From Treponema sp. (GTDB taxonomy: Bacteria; Spirochaetota; Spirochaetia; Treponematales; Treponemataceae), in NCBI GenBank assembly GCA_016297405.1, contig JAEDGP010000043.1, forward strand, positions 1-16,693: 16,693 bases of DNA, in the 5' to 3' direction. The notes beneath the pieces were generated by a model. The model was not told the origin of the DNA and did not search any database. It was given only the letters and a program-made list of their open reading frames with translations. The position numbers and the translations under genes were made by a program. Positions 1 to 5,054 of the stretch are shown piece after piece (position 1 is the stretch's first letter; the number at the start of each line of letters is the position of its first letter).

Positions 1-11
1 TTGGGGTTTTT

Positions 12-242
12 ATGGGATCAATTTTAATAAAAGACACTACGAGAGAACAGAGAGAACAAATTGTTAAGGACAGTCTTGGGGTGGATGAAGTGGGCTGTGG
101 CACAGAATATGGTGGCGTAGATTATCAGCTTTATATTGATGGAAAAATGGAACTTCGGGATTTGAATATGAATGCCAGAATCTACTACCAGAAAGCACAT
201 CCTGAAAATGATGGGAAAAACAGCTGTATGTCAAATCTTTAG
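12..242 (+). CDS. Small conserved protein of unknown function (76 aa)
   Basis: A 76-residue soluble protein with no signal peptide or membrane segment. The N-terminus (MGSILIKDTTREQREQIV) resembles a small family I recall from Clostridia and other anaerobes, which is sometimes mislabelled as a PurH-like purine protein; that match is from memory and unchecked. Relatives as I remember them carry a CxxC-type pair in the middle, followed by a Tyr-Ile-Asp-Gly-Lys stretch and a C-terminus near Asn-Ala-Arg. Here the middle has a single Cys (C29 in VGCGTEYGG), YIDGKMELRDLNMNAR follows, and there is an extra polar tail of about 19 residues. The start is chosen because the family-like N-terminus begins there and a G-run lies about 5 nt upstream. 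It is convergent with the radical SAM gene. It is likely a real gene; no function is assigned. Confidence 0.65.
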   Translation: MGSILIKDTTREQREQIVKDSLGVDEVGCGTEYGGVDYQLYIDGKMELRDLNMNARIYYQKAHPENDGKNSCMSNL

Positions 243-317
243 GAAGGCTTGAGAGGTGCACCTTTATGTGAGGGCAATAAAAAAATCGCTGTTGGCAACT
301 GGAATATATGGTAAAAC

Positions 318-1220
318 TTAATCCAGAAAGCTGGAAGCGTTTTTGCAGACTGCATCGCAGAAAGTGCAAATTTCGCTGGTTTTTCCCTTGATTCCAATTT
401 TTTTTGCCTTTTTTGTAAGTGAAGAAAGGCCTTTTGTGTAGCAGATTTGGACAAGCTTTGAAGAGGCGGCATTTTCAATTACCTTTTGAAAGTCGTGTTC
501 TTTTATGTTTCCGATGAAAAGGGTCGGGTTTTCGTTTGCAAAGCCACAGCAGGGAGCGATGTTTCCGCTTGAATGCACGAACAGAATCTGACCAGGTCCT
601 TGGCAAAAATCTTCTTTGAACCATTTTTTGCTTTTCCAGGCTTTTGGGTTTTCTGACAAAAATGTCTGTGGTATTATGAAAATGTCGGCAATGTAGTCTT
701 TGTTTAGAATGTCCAGCTGTTTTTCCAGCAGGTCAGATTCCTGGTCGGAAAGCGTTTCGTCGATTACGGTTTGCACAGTAAGGTTTTCTTCGTCAAAAAT
801 ATCATTTACAGTTTTGCAGAAAATCTTGATTCGTTCAAAATCCTGATTATGGAAGGAGTCGTAGCTTAAACCGATTTTTCCGTCGTAACCTGCGTCTCTT
901 ATTTGGCAGAGTGTCTGCCTGAGTTCTTCCGGGGTTTTCCACCAGTCCCCGTTTGTCATTATCTGGTCAAAGCAAAATTCCATCTGAACTGCTGCTTTTA
1001 TAACATCGGTCATGAATGAAAGGTGAAGGAAAGGTTCTCCACCGGAAAAACCGATTTTGTATATTTGTGAATTTTTTGCGCCTTTCATGAAACGGATTGC
1101 ATCTTCTGAGCTGAGCTTTTGTGGTTCTCTGGAAACAAAGCAGTGGCGGCAGTGAAGGTTGCAGTTTTGTGTAGCGGCAAAAATAATTTCTGTTGGGTTA
1201 AATCCGTTTCCTTTTTTCAT
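318..1220 (-). CDS. Radical SAM protein with SPASM/twitch-like C-terminal cysteine region
   Basis: A 300-residue radical SAM enzyme. The 4Fe-4S/SAM signature C-x3-C-x2-C is at C20, C24 and C27 (CNLHCRHC), and the GGEP motif of the SAM-binding strand is at about 60-63 (GFSGGEPF). The C-terminal part has C206-x12-G219-x4-C224, then C225, and C285-x2-C288-x3-C292. This resembles a shortened SPASM (twitch) region that would hold an auxiliary Fe-S cluster. Such proteins are often peptide- or protein-modifying enzymes or anaerobic sulfatase-type maturases, but nothing here identifies a substrate. The start is an ATG at 1218-1220; no convincing Shine-Dalgarno is visible upstream, so the start is only moderately secure. 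The 3' end faces the 76-aa gene across 75 nt. The family call is solid; the precise role is unknown. Confidence 0.9.
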   Translation of the reverse strand: MKKGNGFNPTEIIFAATQNCNLHCRHCFVSREPQKLSSEDAIRFMKGAKNSQIYKIGFSGGEPFLHLSFMTDVIKAAVQMEFCFDQIMTNGDWWKTPEELRQTLCQIRDAGYDGKIGLSYDSFHNQDFERIKIFCKTVNDIFDEENLTVQTVIDETLSDQESDLLEKQLDILNKDYIADIFIIPQTFLSENPKAWKSKKWFKEDFCQGPGQILFVHSSGNIAPCCGFANENPTLFIGNIKEHDFQKVIENAASSKLVQICYTKGLSSLTKKAKKIGIKGKTSEICTFCDAVCKNASSFLD

Positions 1221-1246
1221 GATTTAATAGTAGCAGAATGGGGTTT

Positions 1247-1342
1247 TAGGGGCAACGCCCCTAGGAGAGGGGGTAGTGAAAAATGGCGGAGGTTTCGGCT
1301 TTGCGAAACTTGCGCCATTTGGAACGAGGGGCAGGCGCCCCT
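1247..1342. repeat. Composite three-hairpin inverted-repeat element upstream of pgk
   Basis: Three adjacent hairpins sit in the gap between the divergent radical SAM and pgk genes. The first is a perfect 7-bp stem at 1247-1263 (TAGGGGC, AAC, GCCCCTA). The second spans 1281-1320: an outer 8-bp stem AAATGGCG/CGCCATTT, a symmetrical 3x3 internal loop, and an inner 6-bp stem GTTTCG/CGAAAC around GCTTTG. The third is a 6-bp stem at 1327-1342 (AGGGGC, AGGC, GCCCCT). The first and third hairpins share the AGGGGC/GCCCCT arms, so their arms could also pair with each other and enclose the middle hairpin. There is no T-run, so this is not a classical terminator. It looks like a REP/BIME-like interspersed element. 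Confidence 0.75.
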
Positions 1343-1383
1343 TTCATATTCATCAATTTTTATTTTGCATTAAAATTTTACAA

Positions 1384-1412
1384 TTGAATTTATAAAAGCA
1401 AATCATTATATT
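1384..1412 (+). promoter_or_regulatory. Candidate sigma70-type promoter for pgk
   Basis: A -35-like TTGAAT at 1384-1389 and a -10-like TATATT at 1407-1412 are separated by exactly 17 nt. The surroundings are AT-rich, and the predicted transcript start near 1419 gives a leader of about 40 nt. The ribosome site AAGGGG (1449-1454) lies 6 nt before the pgk ATG. Assigned by consensus match only. Confidence 0.6.
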
Positions 1413-1460
1413 TAATTGAAAAACTTTTAGTTTTATTGAACTTATTTTAAGGGGTCTAAA

Positions 1461-2729
1461 ATGATCAAAACAGTAAAAGATGTAGATCTTAAAGGCAAAA
1501 GAATCATTATGCGCGTTGACTTCAACGTACCAATGAAAGACGGAGTTGTACAGGATGATACTCGTATCATGGCTGCTCTTCCAACAATCAAATATATTCT
1601 TGAACAAAGCCCACGTTCTTTAGTTCTTATGAGCCACCTTGGCGATCCTAAAAAGGATGTTAAAAAAGCTCAGGAAAAGGCTGAAAAAGCTGGTAAGACT
1701 TGGACTGATGCAGATGCTGAAAAATTCATTAACGGTAAAAACCGCATGGCTCCAGTTGTAAAATACTTTGCAGAAAAACTCGGAAAAGAAGTTACATTCC
1801 TTCCAGATGCACTTGGACAGAAGGCAGCAATTGACGCTCTCCCAGAAGGCGCAGTTGCAATGCTTGAAAATACACGCTTCCACAAAGAAGAAACTTCTAA
1901 AGATGCAGCAGAACGTGATGTAATGGCTAAAGAACTTGCTTCTTACGGAGATATTTTTGTAAACGATGCTTTCGGTACAGCTCACCGCGATCAGGCTTCT
2001 ACAGCTTCTATCGCAAAATTCATGGGCTGCGAATCTGTTGGCGGTTTCTTGATGGAAAAAGAAGTTAAATACATCCAGCCAATGGTAACAAATCCTGAAA
2101 AACCAATGACAGCTATTATTGGTGGTGCAAAAGTATCATCAAAAATTGCTGTTCTTGAAAGCCTTATGAAGAATGCTTCAACACTTATCGTTGGTGGTGG
2201 TATGGCTTATACATTCCTTAAAGCACAGGGTCACTCAATCGGTAAATCACTTGTTGAAGATGACTTCCTTGACACAGCAAAAGACCTTCTTGCAAAAGCA
2301 GAAAAAGCTGGCGTTAAGATTCTTCTTCCTGTTGATCATGTTGGTGGTGCAGAATTTGCTGATAAAGATCCAGTTGCAGTAGATGCAGTTGATCTTCCAG
2401 AAAACCTTATGGGTATGGATGTAGGTCCTAAGACTGTAGCTCTCTACAAAGACGCAATCCTGGCTTCTAAATCAATTGTATGGAACGGACCTGTTGGAGT
2501 ATTCGAATTTGAAAACTTTGCAAAGGGAACTGAAGCAGTTGCCCGCCTTGTAGCAGAAGCTACTGGTAAGGGTGCTATGACTGTAGTTGGCGGTGGTGAC
2601 TCTGTTGCTGCTGTAAACAAGTTCAATCTTGCAGACAAAATGAGCCACGTTTCAACTGGTGGGGGTGCTTCCCTTGAATTCCTTGAAGGAAAGACATTGC
2701 CTGGGATTGCAATATTAGCTACAAAATAG
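1461..2729 (+). CDS. pgk: Phosphoglycerate kinase
   Basis: Cytosolic glycolytic enzyme that transfers phosphate from 1,3-bisphosphoglycerate to ADP, yielding 3-phosphoglycerate and ATP. Family motifs run in order: MRVDFNVP (17-24), MSHLGDP (57-63), MLENTRF (134-140), NDAFGTAHR (168-176), GGAKVSSK (221-228), WNGPVGVFE, and the C-terminal GGGDSVAAV and STGGGASLE loops. At 422 residues it is about 25 longer than many bacterial Pgk proteins. The excess is a Lys/Ala/Glu-rich, probably helical stretch at about 64-95, right after the SHLGDP loop. The start has an AAGGGG ribosome site at 6 nt. The gene is separately transcribed and is followed by three hairpins and a pyrimidine tract. Identification is secure. 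Confidence 0.98.
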   Translation: MIKTVKDVDLKGKRIIMRVDFNVPMKDGVVQDDTRIMAALPTIKYILEQSPRSLVLMSHLGDPKKDVKKAQEKAEKAGKTWTDADAEKFINGKNRMAPVVKYFAEKLGKEVTFLPDALGQKAAIDALPEGAVAMLENTRFHKEETSKDAAERDVMAKELASYGDIFVNDAFGTAHRDQASTASIAKFMGCESVGGFLMEKEVKYIQPMVTNPEKPMTAIIGGAKVSSKIAVLESLMKNASTLIVGGGMAYTFLKAQGHSIGKSLVEDDFLDTAKDLLAKAEKAGVKILLPVDHVGGAEFADKDPVAVDAVDLPENLMGMDVGPKTVALYKDAILASKSIVWNGPVGVFEFENFAKGTEAVARLVAEATGKGAMTVVGGGDSVAAVNKFNLADKMSHVSTGGGASLEFLEGKTLPGIAILATK

Positions 2730-2838
2730 GCGTTCAAGCCGTCAAGGACTTTCGTCCTTGCGGCTTAACGCCAATATATCATGACGGCTTTCGCCGCATG
2801 ATAAACTAATTTCGTGCCGACAGCTTGCGCTGCGGCAC
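2729..2838. repeat. Three tandem bulged hairpins after pgk
   Basis: Three hairpins follow the pgk stop codon. Hairpin 1 (2729-2772) has a 19-bp stem in three blocks, GGCGTT/AACGCC, AAGCCG/CGGCTT and CAAGGAC/GTCCTTG, with loop TTTC and single unpaired bases C2735 and T2742 on the 5' arm. Hairpin 2 (2777-2803) pairs TATCATG/CATGATA and CGGC/GCCG, with loop TTTC and unpaired A2784. Hairpin 3 (2814-2838) pairs GTGCCG/CGGCAC and CAGC/GCTG, with loop TTGC and unpaired A2820. All three share one design: an outer stem, one unpaired base on the 5' arm, an inner stem and a TTYC/TTGC-type tetraloop. Hairpin 1 begins inside the stop codon, so the block may serve 3'-end formation or mRNA stability. Confidence 0.85.
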
Positions 2839-2867
2839 AAATCATAGGGTTTGGCGTCTTTTTTTTT
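2768..2867 (+). terminator. Possible branched terminator of pgk abutting a T9 run
   Basis: ACGCCAA at 2768-2774 is the exact reverse complement of TTGGCGT at 2851-2857. Pairing them would enclose hairpins 2 and 3 in a multibranch structure. One C separates it from a nine-T run (2859-2867). This pairing competes with the outer stem of hairpin 1, which also uses AACGCC. It is an unusual shape for an intrinsic terminator, so confidence is modest. Confidence 0.4.
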
Positions 2868-2995
2868 CTTCTCTTCTTTTTTTCTTTTTTTCTTTCTTTT
2901 TCCTTCTTTTTCTTTTTCTTTTTCTCTCTTTTTCTTTTTCTCTTCTTTTCTTTCTTTTTCTTTTTCTTTTCTTTTCCTTTCTTCTTTTTTCCTTT
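2857..2995. repeat. 139-nt uninterrupted homopyrimidine/homopurine tract
   Basis: Every base on the + strand from 2857 to 2995 is C or T (by my count 108 T and 31 C). Units such as CTTTTT and CTTTC recur irregularly. The complementary strand is all purine. Open frames across it on either strand would give only Phe/Leu/Ser-rich or Lys/Glu/Arg-rich low-complexity products, so I treat it as non-coding. Together with the hairpins at 2729-2838 it fills most of the 357-nt gap between pgk and the next gene. Long tracts of this kind can adopt triplex (H-DNA) structures and are prone to replication slippage. Confidence 0.9.
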
Positions 2996-3052
2996 GATGG
3001 TTGGTTTTTCTCAAAAATTACAATTGTGTCATTATTTGTCACCTTGGTATTT

Positions 3053-3058
3053 TATAAT
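3053..3058 (+). promoter_or_regulatory. Candidate -10 box (TATAAT) for the membrane protein gene
   Basis: A perfect TATAAT at 3053-3058 lies 28 nt before the ATG at 3087. No good -35 is found at 16-18 nt spacing, so the promoter may be weak or use another element. The ribosome site GAGG (3077-3080) is 6 nt before the ATG. Confidence 0.45.
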
Positions 3059-3086
3059 GTAAGTATAGAGATAAGCGAGGTGCGGT

Positions 3087-3551
3087 ATGAATGGTTTTGA
3101 AAAAATTAGGATTGTTGTCAGGGAGAGTTGTAAAAGTAATGGTGGAGGCTTTGAGTTTTATAGCTTGAAGTGTCTTTTTGTTTGTGCGATTCTTTATTTT
3201 GTACTTACTTTGGTGCATATTATTTTTTCTTTGAGTCGGTTTGAGGTGGGGAAGCTTTATGCAAAAGGAAAGCTTTTTTCGGTTGCCCGGAAAGTTGTGA
3301 TTGAAGAGCTTAATTGTGCTCGGCCTGCATTTATGGCTTTGTGCATTGCAACTTTTCTTGCTTTTGTGTATGTGGATATGTACAGATTCTTTCGTTTTTC
3401 TGATTTTTATGTGATTCCTGCTTTTCTTTTGATTCTGGGACTTTCTGCGTTTTATGCTTATCTTGGAATCAGACATGATGAGAAATTCAGGATGCGCAGA
3501 ATTGTAGATGATTCAAAAATCAGGACATCCATAAACTTTCATTGTGCTTGA
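3087..3551 (+). CDS. Hypothetical membrane protein, three predicted transmembrane helices (154 aa)
   Basis: I do not recognise this protein. It is 154 residues long, with three hydrophobic segments that look like transmembrane helices at about 27-49, 79-98 and 107-128. Between the first two is a basic, partly amphipathic stretch (about 51-78), and the C-terminal tail of about 25 residues is rich in Arg, Lys and Asp. There is no signal-peptide cleavage site and no catalytic motif. The start is supported by a GAGG ribosome site and an upstream TATAAT. It stands alone between pgk and pta, each of which appears to have its own leader, so context gives no role. Codon use is more T/G-rich (TTT, TTG, TGT) than in pgk or tpiA, which fits a weakly expressed gene. 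Confidence 0.75.
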   Translation: MNGFEKIRIVVRESCKSNGGGFEFYSLKCLFVCAILYFVLTLVHIIFSLSRFEVGKLYAKGKLFSVARKVVIEELNCARPAFMALCIATFLAFVYVDMYRFFRFSDFYVIPAFLLILGLSAFYAYLGIRHDEKFRMRRIVDDSKIRTSINFHCA

Positions 3552-3593
3552 AAGATTCTTTTTTCAGTTGTATTCTGTTTTTTGAATATAAAT

Positions 3594-3612
3594 CGCCGAT
3601 TTTTATCTGGCG
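3594..3612 (+). other. Hairpin in the pta leader
   Basis: CGCCGAT pairs with ATC-GGCG around a TTTT loop (3594-3612), with one unpaired T (3608) on the 3' arm. It lies just after an AT-rich TATAAA-like hexamer (3587-3592) and about 8 nt before the GAAGG ribosome site of pta (3621-3625). Its position in the probable 5' untranslated region suggests a leader or mRNA-stability structure; it does not match any riboswitch I know. Confidence 0.4.
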
Positions 3613-3633
3613 TTTAATAAGAAGGTTAGTTTT

Positions 3634-4659
3634 ATGGATTTTGTTAAGGAACTTAGAAACAAGGCAAAGGCAGTTGGAAAAACAATCGTTCTTTGCGAAG
3701 GTGAAGACAAGCGTGTGGTTGAGGCTGCTTCTGTTGTAGTAAAAGAAGGGATTGCAAAGATTATTCTTCTTGGAAATGAAGAACAGATTAAAAGTTTTGG
3801 CTTTGATATGTCTGGCGTAAAGATTGTGGATCCGCTTAAGGATTCTAATGCAGACAGGTATGCTGAGATTCTTTATAAAGCACGGGAAGGAAAATTGAAT
3901 AAAAAAACTGGTCTTCCAGAATATGCTGATGTTAAGGCTGCAAAAGATGCTTGTCTTAAGGATTTTACCATGTACGGTGCTTTGATTCTTAAGGCTGGAG
4001 ATGCAGACGGCTTTGTTTCTGGTGCATGCCATTCAACAGCAAATACTTTGCGCCCTGGTCTTCAGGTAATCAAGACAGCTCCTGGATGCAGCACGGTTTC
4101 TTCATGTTTCATTATGGTTGCTCCTGAATGCGGTAATAAATATCTTAAGGAAGGTATAGCTGTTTATGGCGATTGTGCAATCAATATCAATCCAACAGAA
4201 GAGCAGCTTGCTGATATCGCAATCGCTTCTGCCGAAACTGCAAAGGTGATTGGTGGAATCGATCCTAAAGTTGCAATGCTTTCATTCTCTACTCTTGGTT
4301 CTGGTGCAGATCCTAAAGATGGTGATACTGTTGGAAAAGTGCGCCGCGCCACAATTATGGTAAAGGAAAAGGCTCCTTCTCTTGCAGTTGAAGGCGAACT
4401 TCAGTTTGACGCAGCGATTGCTCCTGAAGTTGGTGAAATCAAAGCTCCAGGTTCACCTGTTGCAGGTCATGCAAATGTTTTCATTTTCCCTAACATCAAT
4501 GCAGGTAACATTGGCTACAAGATTGCTGCTCGTATGGGTGGCTGGAAGGCTATCGGTCCTGTTTGCCAGGGATTTGCAAAACCTTTGAACGATCTTAGTC
4601 GTGGCTGCAATGTGGATGAAATCGTAGATACAGTTGCAGTAACTGCTTTGCAGGCATAA
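3634..4659 (+). CDS. pta: Phosphate acetyltransferase (phosphotransacetylase)
   Basis: Cytosolic enzyme that interconverts acetyl-CoA plus phosphate with acetyl-phosphate plus CoA. With acetate kinase it gives ATP during acetate-forming fermentation. The whole 341-residue chain matches the short single-domain Pta type rather than the about 700-residue enterobacterial form. Family stretches are CEGEDKRVVEAA (21-32), GFVSGACHSTANTLRPG (126-142), MLSFSTLGSG (215-224), VRRAT (236-240), and GELQFDAAIAPEV (254-266) with the following GSPVAGHANVFIFP. The C-terminal block GGWKAIGPVCQGFAKPLNDLSRG (from 302) is also typical. A phosphate butyryltransferase is possible in principle, but the motif set fits Pta better. 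The start has GAAGG at 8 nt. No ackA lies beside it, and the gene appears to be a single unit. Confidence 0.95.
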   Translation: MDFVKELRNKAKAVGKTIVLCEGEDKRVVEAASVVVKEGIAKIILLGNEEQIKSFGFDMSGVKIVDPLKDSNADRYAEILYKAREGKLNKKTGLPEYADVKAAKDACLKDFTMYGALILKAGDADGFVSGACHSTANTLRPGLQVIKTAPGCSTVSSCFIMVAPECGNKYLKEGIAVYGDCAININPTEEQLADIAIASAETAKVIGGIDPKVAMLSFSTLGSGADPKDGDTVGKVRRATIMVKEKAPSLAVEGELQFDAAIAPEVGEIKAPGSPVAGHANVFIFPNINAGNIGYKIAARMGGWKAIGPVCQGFAKPLNDLSRGCNVDEIVDTVAVTALQA

Positions 4660-4700
4660 TTTTTTTTATAGGAAGCGGCTGTCCAATAAGTTTGCATTAC

Positions 4701-4795
4701 GGTGGTTGAGTTTATCGAAACCACCACATTTAGTGTAGCAGTCATTTCGACAAGTGGTTCCTGAGCCTGTCGAAGGGCTCAATGAGCGCTACACT
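4701..4795. repeat. REP/BIME-like cluster of inverted repeats
   Basis: Hairpin A (4701-4725) pairs GGTGGTT with AACCACC. A larger structure follows: AGTGTAGC (4732-4739) pairs with GCTACACT (4788-4795), and inside it TCATT (4742-4746) pairs with AATGA (4781-4785) across a 2x2 internal loop. The interior can fold two exclusive ways: TTCGACA (4746-4752) with TGTCGAA (4768-4774), or TGAGCC (4762-4767) with GGCTCA (4776-4781). The core TGAG-N4-TCGAA occurs at 4707-4719 and 4762-4774, and an inverted TTCGACAAG lies between. I recall this core (TGAGCxTGTCGAA) as a widespread bacterial REP-type sequence. Confidence 0.7.
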
Positions 4796-4865
4796 CATTA
4801 CTTTTGTGACGCCGTATTAAACCAAAAAGGTAGCGGAAATATATCTGGACAAAGGATAGTAGCAG

Positions 4866-4951
4866 CGCCGAAGGCGTTCTGGAGCGCAGCGGAAGAATGA
4901 AGTGGGAAGACACGGAACTGCGGATAGCCTGGTTTTTTGCGAAGCAAAAAA
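4866..4951. repeat. Two short palindromes before tpiA
   Basis: CGCC-GAA-GGCG lies at 4866-4876. A perfect 8-bp palindrome TTTTTTGC-GAA-GCAAAAAA lies at 4933-4951. Both have a GAA loop. The second carries T-runs and A-runs in its own arms and could act as a weak terminator for readthrough from pta, but nothing beyond the symmetry supports that. Confidence 0.5.
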
Positions 4952-5054
4952 TGGCCCCGAATAAAAAATCTCTTAACTATTCTTTTGATTTTTATTAATA
5001 TGAAGTATTGAATTTTAAGATTCCGTTAAAACGGAGTTTATATGGGAGATAAAA

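Larger units (their letters stand above)
4660..5054. other. Intergenic region between pta and tpiA, no gene
   Basis: This 395-nt gap holds no convincing open frame. It starts with an eight-T run (4660-4667) after the pta stop codon, without a good hairpin before it. It then carries the REP-like cluster at 4701-4795 and two smaller palindromes at 4866-4876 and 4933-4951. It ends with an AT-rich stretch from about 4975 that probably contains the tpiA promoter, although no pair of boxes stands out (TTGATT at 4985-4990 with TATTGA at 5006-5011 has only 15-nt spacing). A short hairpin TCCGT/ACGGA (5022-5035) precedes the tpiA ribosome site. Confidence 0.7.

Noticed and set aside
322..344. TCCAG-AAAG-CTGGA followed by TTTTT as a terminator for the 76-aa gene
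   Set aside because: The stem is only 5 bp, four bases separate it from the T-run, and it lies inside the end of the convergent radical SAM gene. It could contribute weakly but is not supported enough to list.
1247..1342. CRISPR-like repeat array
   Set aside because: The units are hairpins of differing sequence without regular direct repeats and spacers; no cas gene is nearby.
2742..3062. Several overlapping open frames across the pyrimidine tract, on both strands
   Set aside because: They encode only Phe-rich or Lys/Glu/Arg-rich low-complexity sequence produced by the C/T tract itself, have no credible ribosome sites, and overlap each other.
3548..3570. TGAAA/TTTCA with T-run as a terminator of the membrane protein gene
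   Set aside because: The stem is short, entirely A/T plus one G-C pair, and would be unstable.
3520..4032. A - strand open frame of about 170 residues opposite pta
   Set aside because: It is an antisense shadow of pta, with Asn/Lys/Phe-rich sequence and no motif.
4636..4667. GCAGT/ACTGC followed by eight Ts as the pta terminator
   Set aside because: The symmetrical arms leave a one-base loop that cannot form, and 13 nt separate it from the T-run. The T-run itself is noted with the intergenic region.
4660..5054. A small RNA gene in the pta-tpiA gap
   Set aside because: Several stems are present, but I see no promoter-to-terminator unit, and the motifs resemble REP-type repeats instead.
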